NCBI RefSeq assembly: GCF_036417845.1
Contig: NC_089979.1
Coordinates: 30,066,958-30,130,957 of the forward strand
Direction of reading: 5' to 3'
DNA: 64,000 bases
Origin: Apteryx mantelli
Taxonomy: Eukaryota > Chordata > Aves > Apterygiformes > Apterygidae
A program made the translations under genes and the position numbers. The notes below the pieces were generated by a model. It saw only the letters and a program-made list of their open reading frames with translations, had not been told where the DNA came from and made no database searches. Shown here piece by piece: positions 34,810 through 45,992 of this stretch (position 1 is its first letter; each line of letters begins with the position of its first letter).

Positions 34810-35797
34810 CTAAAGAAGGGAAAATATAGACTATTTCAACTGTCAGAATTGACAGGGTCACAAACACACCTCTTGGAATTATAGATCCTGTAATATGCAG
34901 GCAGACCCAAGGTGACTGCAGAAACCAAACGCAAAGAGGGGTTGGGCCCCTAATCTGAGTATGGTCTGTGAATACACCCTTTTTAAATGATCTAAAAATC
35001 TTTGCAGTAGCTTGCTTCCTCCCTTACCTCCCTGCTGGCTCTGGGGCCTCCTTTTTCTCTAGTTCATTTTCCAACAGCACAGCTTAATGGAGCATGCTGT
35101 CTGGATCCTCCAGCTTACCACTGACTCAGACCTTCTGATCCTTTTTCAGGGAAATTTCTTCAGTAGAAAATGTTGTGTAGGTATACAGAAAGTTGAACGT
35201 TCTCTCAGGCATGCATTCTCATATACACACAAAAGAAGGAAAATTAACTGATGGACTTGTTACAAGTCTTTTCTCCTTCAAATTGATCAGGAAAGCAGTG
35301 AATGCTACTGATCGGACAATACTACATGAAAAAGCAATAGAAACATCTAGGAAGCTAAACCAGCAAACAGGGATTGCTAGCTCACAAAGAAGGGGAGAGT
35401 ATTGGACCCAAATCACAATCAGGAGAACAGGATAGAGCAATAGTTTCAGGTTAAGTGAAGGATAACCACAAAGGAAAGCCCTGGTGGGAATGGTGGGAAT
35501 TTAGGTGATTCTACTTGAAAGGCACAGCGACAGACAGAGTCAGAGCTGGAGGCAGATGAAAAGAACTGACAGAAATCAAAATACCAAAGGAAATTTTTAA
35601 AGTTATTTGGATTCAAAGTGATTTTTTTCCTACATATTGATAACCAAAAATAAATAAATTTCAGGTACTTTTTTTCCTCATTGTCTCTACCCCTGTAACT
35701 AAAACAAAAGAAGTGGAAGCTAAGTGACTTCAGAAATTAACAACAGGATTTTAATGGTTTTCTTAAAATTCTAGCTATTAAAAATATCTGTACTTAC

Positions 35798-35833
35798 ATG
35801 GCTTGTCTTTTTAGCTAAACTCACAGGGGTTTT
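35798..35833 (-). CDS. Candidate coding exon Z (36 nt)
   Basis: Acceptor GTTTCCCCACAG and a strong donor CAT|GTAAGT enclose 12 codons reading KTPVSLAKKTSH in phase 0-0, which fits the phase-0 start of exon X. The exon is short enough that coincidence is possible. Confidence 0.32.
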
Positions 35834-36568
35834 CTGTGGGGAAACTCTACACAGTTCCTTAAGGTACAAGCACCACGAGTTAGAGGTTATACCCTTATTC
35901 TACATGACCAGCTTCATGGAAACACATATTGTTGCCAGGCACTATTTGTCTACTTAAGATGACCTTACCCAATTACTTAATTGTATTACTCAACCTAACA
36001 AAGGCCAAGGCATGAAAGTTTTAGAAAGCTATACTGAATAATATCCCTGTTAGAGATTACTTTCTCATGTAATAGTTTAATTAAAATCAGGTAAATAGAC
36101 GAAGGGTCATCATGTAAGCAAGCTTACTGAAATTCAAATTCACATTTCAAGACAGAAACATTACTGTCTTTCTTACATGTATTCTCTCATGTCTCCCTTT
36201 TGGGAGTGAGAAATACTTGCCTCTTTGTGCTCTGCATAAATGACAGCAAACTGATGTGAGGAAATCCTCTACAAACTTAGCCTTTTTAATGGTGGTGGGG
36301 GGAACAAGGAGGAAAGGCAGTGCAGTGTGGTCTTTTTAGGGCAGTCAACAAATATCTGTTACTGTATTTAAACATGTATTTTCAAATGTAAAACCATGGC
36401 TTATCTCTGGGTAGGAAATGCTCTGTGGTTCAGCAGCAGTGATCATTATACACATGTTCATGTTATACAAGGGAAATTTATTCCAGAGCCTCTGTTCTGA
36501 AACACTCTCCCTGTATCTGATACCCTTCTATTATCCTCATTTCCCTAATCCAATTTTGTGCAGATTAC

Positions 36569-36606
36569 CTGTGGGCATGGGTTATCTGAAGTATGGTATT
36601 TCTTGA
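36569..36606 (-). CDS. Candidate coding exon V (38 nt)
   Basis: Acceptor CAATCCCTTCAG and donor CAG|GTAATC. It reads KKYHTSDNPCPQ after a split first codon, phase 1 to 0, compatible with both neighbours. The donor is weaker than average. Confidence 0.22.
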
Positions 36607-37135
36607 CTGAAGGGATTGTGAAACCACATTAAGGGCCCAAGGGGGAAAAATGTTCAGTGTTTCATCATGCTGTGTTGTTATGATGTGCCAAATTCTTCTC
36701 AGCATTTTTCCAGGGCTTGAGTTACTTTCATGCAGTGAAATGGTCTAGGGTGAAGCTGTCACTTTAGCTCTGTGCTTTCCTGGTTTCTAATATTTTGTCT
36801 TAATTAATTGTGAGTTTCATGCATATGAGCAAGAAATTGAAGGCCCCTGAAAATGCAAAGATAACCATTTCCAGATTCTGGCCTAATATCACCTTTAATT
36901 ATTCTTTAAAAATGCACCTATTTTTCATTCAAAACAATGTTTACTTAGCTCTTAGGCACATCAGTTCTGATTACTCACAGATGTAGATTATAAAGTATTA
37001 TAAAATCATCTAATCTGAAATACTGTTCAATACAAGCAACAAAATTTAATCCAGTTACTTCTTCACTGAGGTCAATAATTTTGACTGGACTAAATCATAT
37101 TTTCTGGAAAAGAAAGAGAATCCATCTTCACTTAC

Positions 37136-37170
37136 AGGAAGTCAGAAAGGCTGCTTGGTCAGGAACAGTT
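37136..37170 (-). CDS. Candidate coding exon W (35 nt)
   Basis: Donor CCT|GTAAGTG is strong; acceptor GGGCATACTCAG is modest. Open as TVPDQAAFLTS, phase 2 to 1, fitting exon V. It shares a TVP start with exon X, perhaps by chance. Confidence 0.24.
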
Positions 37171-37361
37171 CTGAGTATGCCCAAAAGATGACCTGTATAT
37201 GCCTTGGAAGTTATGAAGTTGAATAGGGAAATGCCATCTGAATTCAAGTGCTTCCAAAGATAAGGAGCATCTCAGCAGGAGCATTGGAATGGTAAATTCT
37301 GTCTTAAATGTCTTAATTCCACATTGCTGGAAATTCCAAATTACTGCATTTAATCTTTTGC

Positions 37362-37545
37362 TTGTCTCCAGCTCTGCCACAGCCCTGTCCCTGCCTGGCC
37401 ATGGGCCCTGCTGACCCCGACCCACGGGTGACCACCCATCCCATCTCCATCCCCACAGCGGTGCCCAGTGCCAGGAGCTGGAGCTGTCCCACCTGCCCTG
37501 CTCCGTCACGGGGTGGTGGGACGGGCCAGCGAGGCCTGTGGGGAA
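37362..37545. other. Isolated GC-rich patch
   Basis: About 185 bp of clearly GC-rich sequence inside AT-rich DNA, open in several frames on both strands and depleted of CpG compared with the promoter islands. There is no recognisable protein, and it lacks the tandem structure of a minisatellite. Its nature is unknown. Confidence 0.5.
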
Positions 37546-40500
37546 TTAGGGAGAATGTGCAGATCTGTATGTACAAAGAGAATATGATTATATTGTTTTA
37601 CCTTCTTTAGGACACCAGACTAAAAGCTCATGAATAAGTATCTCTGGCATTTCAGAGATAAGAATCCCTTTAAAGTTTTGTGGCTTTCAAAATACTTTGT
37701 TTAAGGATGCTCAAAGCTCTCAAGAGTAGAAAATAAGGAATTGATATGTATCAAATTTTTATTTCTGAGTACCAAAAAGTGTCTGATATGAATCAATAGA
37801 TCCCTAACTCTGCCCTACTTGAGCAGTGGTGTAATGCAGCTATTTTTTTCAAAATTGTGTAGAAAGTGCACAGCACTCAGATAAACAACAGTGATACCAA
37901 AGGGCTTAATTCCTTCTCTCAGTTAAGAACAGAAGATTGTTTCAGGTGAGTTGCACAGAAGTTCCCTCACTTTTCCTGCTATTACAGCAATGAATCTAAT
38001 TCAATAAATATCCTCATTTTCAACCTTCACTGTTTGTTATCCCATTAGAATTCATCCTCCTGCACTGACAGCTGTGCTAACAGGGAAGTACAGACTGTTT
38101 GCCCACCCTGCTGCTCATCTCTTTTCAGTCATTAGTTGCTGTTCTAGAAGTATAGTATGATTTTTTTTTAAATTATTCCTAGATGTATGAGCTTGTACTT
38201 GACTATATTAGAATGCATCTTCTTTGAATGGGTCCAATTTATCACAGAATCCAAATCACATTGTATGATGTCTTGTCCTCATGACTTACCATTTCATCAG
38301 AGCTTGGGCATCTGCAGATGTAGTCACTTGATGATTTTATATTTGTTTCCAGATAATTCATAAAAAACATTACCCAAGATCAGGTATGTATGGTTTTACT
38401 TAATGATTCTACTTTGTAAGATCTGTCATTTAGCATTCCTTATTTCCCATGTGCCTATTAATATTATATAAGGCTTATTTATTTTAGTTTGAAGGCCATG
38501 AAGTACTGAGTTAAATACTTTACAGAAGTCTACTTTTGCACAGTTACCAATATCAATTATATTATCAGTTCATCAGAGAACAAACTCAGTTCAGCTTGCC
38601 AAGACCTATTTCTAAAACCATGTTAATGAGCATTAATATATTTTTATTCACTGAACTTAATTTTTTACATTTTCTGGCACTGATGATGTCAGACCAGCCA
38701 TCATATAACTAGATCAGCCTTGTTGTTTGAGTCCACTTTTGGAGGATTTCCATGGTATACTCGGAATTATTAACAATAATTATCACCAAGACAGAAAACT
38801 TCTCAGCCAACTCTTTCAGCATTGTCGGGTGAAAGCTATCTCTGCCTTCTCTTTTAAAATATTCATTCCTAATAAATGTGGTTTAATATCCACCTTGTCA
38901 TTATGGACTCGCAAATTATTCGTTACCCTGATCAGATATAAATACATCATTCTGTTCCTTACCACATACCATAACTAACTTGAGCACTTCTTCTTTGCAT
39001 CATTAGCACTCTTCTATCTATCAAGTACTGAGTCTTAACTACTGTTTTATTTTCTTTTGTTTATACTTTAAAATTCCTGCTATTGTCCCTAGTTTTACTA
39101 GGCTTGAATTTTCTTTGTCTTTGCTTGCTAATTTTTATTACCGTATTTATGTTAAGGTTGCTATCTATTTCTAACTAATGTCTTTCCTTCCTTTCCTTCC
39201 CAGAAAGGGCTTTTAATAAAATTGTTGAATATTTAAAATACTGTGGAACACTTGTCATCTAATGGTCTTCTGATACACACCCTGTTTTTCATTAGTATTT
39301 TTTAAGTTTTTCCTCTCATACATTCTTAGTTTTTCTGCGCCCTAGGAACCTAATCAAGCAGATGTAGACAATTTATTTGTACCTAAAAATAAATACATAA
39401 ACATACATGAATACCCTACTCACCCATAAATCCATGCATATGTATAAGATATTGGTTGAGCCTGTACTCTGTCTGCTCTTAATTGATATAATTGGTTGTG
39501 ACCAGTGATCTTCAGGCAACCACAGGCTTCCAGTCCAGCTATCATTCCAGCTTTACCCATCACAGTCAGGTCGATGTGAATGCAACATACTTTGTACTGG
39601 AAAATGATTACTGATCATTCCAAAAAACTCTAATGCAGTTTTACCACGGTCTACACGAGACTTCCATTCTACATAAATCAACTATGACAATGCCATTTTT
39701 ATTTCCACATGATAGTGACAGGCACTTATGTGCTTTTTTGATTTTTCATGCTTTTTTAAAAAAACATTTTGCTGTTATCCTTCATGAGTAGTGTTTTCCA
39801 TACATGATGATTCATATTTACATTAAGTCAGATTGTAATTGAGCATAAGTGTGATTTACCAGAAAAACTACTGGTTTTTTAGTCACTGATTGATTTTCTT
39901 GCATAGCCTTTGTACTTAATTACCTTACAGTGGCTAATGACATTTTATCACGTTATATTATTAATGCAGTGATTGAAATTGAATTTGAGTGGGTATAACT
40001 GAGATCTGAATCTAACCCGAGTGACACCAAATGTAACACAGGTATAAACAGCCAGCTGCATGGTATTACAATTTTCCTTGAGTTTTAGTGGATGCTGAAG
40101 AAAAATAGTAACTGACAAAGGGAAATACGTTGACTTGATTTTGACTTACAAGATCTCAGGTATGCTAGGACATATTTTGCTGCAGTTCCTATAAGAATGC
40201 ATGCTTTTTTGTTGTTTTTCCCAAAAATTAAATATAATTCTTCTTACATATGCTTTTATTTTTCATCAGTAGGGTAACATATGAGCAAATAGTAAGTGCA
40301 CAGGAAATACTGCTGTCCTTCTGTTGTCATTACATATTTGATTTGGCAAGTTACTAACATGACTACAAAAGCCATTTATATTTAAATGTTCAGCAGAGAT
40401 GATCATCACTACAGAGTATGAGCCCAGAAAAATGGTGATATCTTCCTCCAAAAACAAATCTGTGATGGAAATTTCCTAGAAAATCACTCTGACAGGAGAT

Positions 40501-43071
40501 GACTAGTTTTACTGCAGACTAGACACAAACTGAAAAATACCAAGCCCACAGATGCTTTAGAGTCACCAAATCTTCTGCATTTCCCTTTTTATTTCTTATT
40601 CAGAAGTGGGTCATACTTGATTTTGAATCTGCAAAAATATTAAGTTAAAGAAAATACATTGGGTACTGGAAAATACATACATCTACTGAGATGAATACAT
40701 ATTAGTCTTTGTGATACTATGTTCAAATTTCCTCACAGTTAAGAAAGAATAATAATTCTTCATAATAAAAATACACTGCACAAAAATATTTGAAATAGGT
40801 TCCAATCATATCTGATATAGCAGGCATAACTTTTAGCCAAATGCGAAAAATCTGGACAGACTTCAAGGCATTTATACGCATTAGGAAAGTTTTATCAAAA
40901 GGTTTGTAGTACTTTTTCGGCTAGTAGAATAACTGAGAGCACTGCCTTTGTTCTTCAGATGTTTCTGTTATTTGGGGGTACTGAAAAGGAATCTGCTTTT
41001 ACTTTTATTCACAGCAGGCAGGAGGAACCCAACAGTTGCTCTGACAGTTGCATTAAACCCACAGTGTGATGTTTGTGTCCATTCACTCCTTCCATGATCC
41101 TTCCTTGGCTCTTCCAAATTCCTCCCACTGTCGTTGCCACAGTGGGCAGAGGAGGTCCATGCATGGAGAGAGGCACAGGCGAGGGGTCGTGGCAAGAATA
41201 ATCAACCACAGCTTTGTTTCCACAGCTTTGTGTTCCTCAGGCTCCTTAGCTTCCACTGGAATTAATCCACATTTGTGAAGTGTGGGATCACGCCCCTTGT
41301 CTAGCACTAGCCAACTCAAGGACATGCCTTATGTCTTCACTTGCCCAGTGTTATTTGCCACAGATATTCCTAAAGCACCTATTGTCAGAGTACTGGCTGA
41401 AAAAATTAGAGGCTAAACACAGGAAAAGCAGAAAATCTCTGTGCTTTATCAGTACATAGAGCAAGAGATCACCAGAAAATTTTCCCAAATATCTATTGTC
41501 CCTGTTTATAATTTTTAGCCATCATATCTTTCTATGTTTTCTTTGACAGTTTTGAAACTTCTCCCACCTTCTTTAAATGAGTAATAAAGCAGAAGAGTCA
41601 ATCTTGAAAAAAAATTCTCTATAAATTCTCACTTCAAATGTATTGAACTTTTCACACAAAGGTTCTCTCTTTTTATGATAATAAAGATTGTTAATTAGTG
41701 AAAACCATGTAACCTTTTTAACTTAATCCACTGTTCACAGTTCCTACAAACCTAATGATACTGTGATCATAAACAGAAACTGAATTACTACTCACTTGCA
41801 GAATAACAATAGATTTTAAAAGATTACAAGAAAAAGTGAGTATACAGAAATTAATGAGATAGTAACTGTTTAAGGTGTATTTCTGTTTTTTGTATTCTTC
41901 TGACTTTTAAAGATTCATCAGTTCTGTTAGAGATCTCTTTTAAAACATTAGAGGATCAGTTTGTTCTCATCTTTGTTTCTTTTCAACATATACTATCTTC
42001 TGTCAAAAGTTTTCTGTTTTCTCTTTATCCAACAATACTTAATGGAAAATTAGAGAAATAAAAACAATTATCAGAATAACGTGTTGAAAGTTCAGTTTGT
42101 GAATATCTCAAGCAGGTAATTTTTTTCTCAGAACATTGAACACATTCTTTTATTTTAGCTTTTAATAGCTCTTTTGTTATTATGCTACCTGATGAATATT
42201 TGGGATAAAAGCGATCTTTGATAAGGTGTCAATAATTCTGGCATATTGAATCAAGAATTACACACCTAAAATGGGTAAAATTTCTTCCAGCTAAAGTAAG
42301 AAACACACTAAAGATACTGAAAAGTTTGAAGATTCAGAAACAAGCACCAAAGAAATTCCTTGGACATTTTTCTAAGAGCAGAAATTTACAGTTTCCTTTA
42401 CATATCATAAAAAAGGGAAGAAAGACACAAATCTCACTCTTCTAAACCTTTACTGGTGAATTTAAGATGTACTGGAAACCTACCAAAAAGCCACACAATG
42501 AGAGCTGCTCCACTAGGACATTTCCACAGTTTACAGTGGGATTTGCCAGAAGAGGACCACAGAATTCTGATTTTGCCATCAGGAGCCAGGATGTTGCAAC
42601 TGCTACTGTGGAATATAGTTAGCTGGATTTGGAAATCATTCATGGCCAAAATTAGGACTCTTTTGAAAACTGAAAAATCTCCCAATTGCTGGGAAGGGCT
42701 TTTTGCATATTTATATCCATGTCCTGTATAGGTGCATTTGTGCTGCCGTAGCGTTTGCCCTGTAGTACTTGGTGTCGGAATAGGATGGAAGAGAAGGGAG
42801 TTATTTACACACCTTATGTGCTGGTAGCACTGAATCTGGGCCACTGGTGTCTGCTTCCGAGAAAACAGTGTCTCTAACGGTAATGGAAATGTATTTTAAA
42901 AAGTAATTGCTGACCAAACTATCAGCTTCAGGAACCAGCAAAGATAAACTGCTACTGCCTGCCACCCTTTTAAAAGCTTGTGAGTTCCATCTGCGCTCAA
43001 CATGAGCTGACTTGGTAGTCAAAGTGTCATCACTGCAAGCAGTCTAACTTACTTAAAATATACGAGCATTT
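37546..43071. other. Intergenic, right part before the CR1
   Basis: Mostly AT-rich. A minus-strand 136-codon open frame (42434-42844) has an acceptor-like TTTTTCAG and a donor-like GTAGGT, but its peptide is not recognised. Exon candidate U lies at 40150-40188. I see nothing else. Confidence 0.5.
40150..40188 (-). CDS. Candidate coding exon U (39 nt)
   Basis: Acceptor GCATTCTTATAG and donor CTT|GTAAGTC. In phase 2-2 it reads NCSKICPSIPEI and joins exon W in frame. A second frame is also open, so the reading is less certain. No upstream start exon was found. Confidence 0.2.
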
Positions 43072-43684
43072 CATAGAATCACAGAATCGCTGAGGTTGGA
43101 AGGGACCTCTGGAGATCATCTAGTCCAACCCCCCTGCTCAAGCAGGGTCACCTAGAGCACATTGCACAGGATTGCATCCAGGCGCGTTTTGAATATCTCC
43201 AGAGAAGGAGACTCCACCACCTCTCTGGGCAACCTGTTCCAGTGCTCTGTCACCCTCACAGTGAAAAAGTTTTTCCTCATGTTCAGATGGAAGTGTCTGT
43301 GTTTCAGTTTGTGCCCATTGCCTCGTGTCCTGTCGCTGGGCACCACTGAAAAGAGTCTGGTCCCATCCTTTCGACACCCTCCCTTCAGATACTTGTACAC
43401 ATTGATAGGATCTCCTCTCAGCCTTCTCTTCTCTAGGCTAAACAGGCCCAGCTCTCTCAGTCTTTCCTCATAAGAGAGATGCTCCAGTCCCCTAATCATC
43501 TTTGTAGCCCTTCGCTGGACTCTCTCCAGTAGTGCCACATCCCTCTTGTACTGGGGAGCCCAGAACTGGACGCAGTACTCCGGATGTGGCCTCACCAGGG
43601 CTGAGCAGAGGGGGAGAATCACCTCCCTCGACCTGCTGGCAACACTCTTCCTGATGCACCCCAGGATACCATTGGCCTTGGCCA

Positions 43685-43802
43685 TGTGATATGTGCTAAT
43701 TTGTTGCATCAAAGTGAGAAACAGCCTTGGGAATATCTTGTATTGTGATATGTGCTAATTTGTTACATCAGCGAGAAACAGCCTTGGGAACATCTGTGGG
43801 AA
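43685..43802. repeat. 59-bp tandem duplication at the LTR 5' end
   Basis: TGTGATATGTGCTAATTTG starts at 43685 and again at 43744, each followed by a very similar stretch up to CAGCCTTGGGAA. The copies differ at several sites, so the duplication is not brand new and may belong to the LTR family. Confidence 0.88.
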
Positions 43803-44198
43803 TATCCTACAGCCTGTGGTGGGGGGCATGTACCCCGCCTGAGAAAATTGAGTTGAGCTAGCAAAGCGGCAATGTTAGTTTAGATAGCCTAATATGGCGC
43901 ACAATGCAGAGGAAGACTCCAGCCTTCATCCCCACGACCACCAGAGGGCTGAAGAAGACCCCCTAGCAACAGCTGGCGCAACCGTAGAAGTTACAGGGAG
44001 TGCCATATATACCCGGAACTGGAATCGCATATAAGGAGACTGTGAGGGGGGGGTTGCGCGCGCCGTTGGTGGAGCAGGAGACTCCCCGGCCGCCCAGCGC
44101 TGTTTTGCTTACTTGTGACTTGCTCAATTATTCTATTAAATTGGGATTTATGCAACCCGGCCCGAGTGGTTGTCAATTTGTCACGTTTACCTATAACA
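43685..44198 (+). mobile_element. Solo LTR of an endogenous retrovirus inserted in the CR1
   Basis: A 514-bp insertion bounded by TGTGATA and TATAACA (TG...CA ends, imperfect inverted repeat). It is flanked by the 4-bp direct repeat GCCA (43681-43684 and 44199-44202) that the uninterrupted CR1 has once. Plus-strand signals include TATA-like ATATATA (44005) and CATATAAGG (44029) and a poly(A) signal ATTAAA (44135). No internal viral genes are present, so it is the product of LTR-LTR recombination. A 4-bp target duplication is typical of class I (gamma-like) elements. A 59-bp direct duplication forms its 5' end. Confidence 0.9.
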
Positions 44199-45672
44199 GC
44201 CACAAGGGCACATTGCTGCCTCATGCTTAACTTGGTGTCCACCAGCACTCCCAGGTCCTTCTCCGCAGAGCTGCTTTCCAGCAGGTCAACCCCCAACCTG
44301 TACTGGTGCACGGGGTTATTCCTCCCCAGGTGCACGACCCTGCACTTGCCTTTGTTGAACTTCATGAGGTTCCTCTCCACCCACCTCTCCAGCCTGTCCA
44401 GGTCTCTCTGAATGGCAGCACAGCCCTCTGGTGTATCCGCCATTCCTCCCAGTTTTGTATCGTCGGCAAACTTGCTGAGGGTGCACTCTGTGCCTTCATC
44501 CAGGTCATAGATGAAGAAGTTGAACAAGACTGGACCCAGTACTGACCCCTGGGGGACACCGCTAGCTACAGGCCTCCAACTAGACTCTGCGCCGCTGATC
44601 ACAACTCTCTGAGCTCTGCCATTCAGCCAGTTCTCAACCCACCTCACTGTCCACTCATCTAGCCCACACTTCCTGAGCTTGTCTATGAGGATGTTAGGGG
44701 AGACAGTGTCGAAAGCCTTGCTGAAGTCAAGGTAGACAACATCCACTGCTCTCCCCTCATCTACCCAGCCAGTCATTCCATCATAGAAGGCTATCAGATT
44801 GGTTAAGCATGATTTCTCCTTGGTGAAGCCATGCTGACTACTCCTGATCACCTTCTTGTCCTCCACATGCTTGGAGATGGCCTCCAGGATGAGCTGCTCC
44901 ATCACCTTTCCAGGGATTGAGGTGAGGCTGACTGGCCTGTAGTTCCCTGGGTCCTCCTTCTTGCCCGTTTTGAAGACTGGGGTGACATTGGCTTTCTTCC
45001 AGTCCTCAGGCACCTCTCCTGTTCTCCATGACCTTTCAAAGATGATGGAGAGTGGCTTAGCAATGACATCCACCAGCTCCCTCAGCACTCGTGGGTGCAT
45101 CCCATCAGGGCCCATGGATTTGTGGGTGTCAAGTTTGCTTAAATGATCTCTAACCCAATCCTCCTCGACCAAGGGAAAGTCTTCCTTTCTCCAGACTTTC
45201 TCTCTTGTCTCCAGGGTGTGGGGTTCCTGAGGGCTGGCCTGAGCAGTAAAGACTGAAGCAAAGAAGGCATTCAGTAACTCTGCCTTCTCTGCATCCTTTG
45301 TCACCAGAGCACCCACCCCATTCAGCAGCAGGCCCACATTTTCCCTAGTCTTCCTCTTGCTACTGATGTATTTGAAGAAGCCCTTCTTGCTGTCCTTGAC
45401 ATCTCTAGCCAGATTTAATTCCAAAAAATTTTGCAGGTCTGTGGTTTGTTTCATCCAAGGAGTTAGAACAGATACATTGGATTTATTTCCTTTTGATGCT
45501 TGTTACGCTCTAAAAAAATTCAGGATGTCCTCTACCTTGCAGATATGTCAAGACCATAATACCCTACCCATAGTATCCCTACAGTCACGCGCACGCGGGT
45601 AAAATCCTGCCGGAAAGAGTGAAACTTCCCTCCCAGGCTTTCCCATGCGATTGTATTTCCCGCCCTGGGGAT

Positions 45673-45722
45673 CGCGCTCTCGAGCCTCGCGCTCTCGAGC
45701 CCCGCGCTCTCGAGCCCCGCGC
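45673..45722. repeat. 16-bp tandem repeat with CTCGAG cores
   Basis: Three copies of CGCGCTCTCGAGCCCC, the first with one difference, about 145-190 bp upstream of the RNF125 start codon, inside the CpG island. Confidence 0.85.
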
Positions 45723-45864
45723 TGGGGCCGCGGCAGGAGCCCGGCACCGGCCCGCGCTCACCCCCCCCAAAAGGCGGCCGCGCCGGGCCGGGCCGCGTCT
45801 GCCGCGCCGGGGGCGGCCGCGCGGGGCGCTGCCGGCGCCGCTGCCGGGGGCTCGCGGCGGCGCC

Positions 45865-45992
45865 ATGGGCTCGGCGCTGGGCAGCGGCGCGGGCCGGGCG
45901 GCGGCGGCGGCGGCGGCAGCAGCCCCCTCGTTTGAGTGCGCCGTGTGCCTGGAGGTGCTGCACCGGCCCGTGCGGACGCGCTGCGGCCGCGT
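45865..45992 (+). CDS. RNF125: RNF125 coding exon 1
   Basis: Start ATG in strong context (GGCGCCATGG). Residues 1-42 plus two bases, ending CEVCL-type RING sequence as [20 protein letters not shown]. Human has TRCGH at the end. Exon 2 starts in a phase that needs the break after 45992, so the intron begins GCGAGT rather than GT; the nearby GT at 45991 and 45997 would break the frame. Confidence 0.88.

Larger units (their letters stand above)
43072..45424 (-). mobile_element. CR1 LINE, 5'-truncated, split by a solo LTR
   Basis: A minus-strand CR1 non-LTR retrotransposon. The 3' end is at 43072 (plus strand starts CATAGAATCACAGAATC). The reverse-transcriptase domain lies in the 44203-45424 part, with the catalytic FADD at 44470-44459 and a conserved [13 protein letters not shown] segment. 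The C-terminal part of ORF2 continues at 43680-43152. The reading frame is open on both sides of the inserted LTR, so the copy was little decayed when interrupted. Homology ends near 45424 ([10 protein letters not shown]), leaving the endonuclease and ORF1 missing. The initiating Met of the long open frame (45454) is in flanking DNA, not CR1. Confidence 0.96.

Noticed and set aside
38290..38320. 22-nt minus-strand micro-exon with strong donor GTAAGTC near 38290
   Set aside because: Its open phase would create a stop codon at the junction with candidate exon W, so it does not fit the series.
43991..44198. C-terminal extension of the CR1 open frame into the LTR
   Set aside because: The frame simply reads through the inserted LTR on its antisense strand. 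The true CR1 continuation is on the other side, at 43680.
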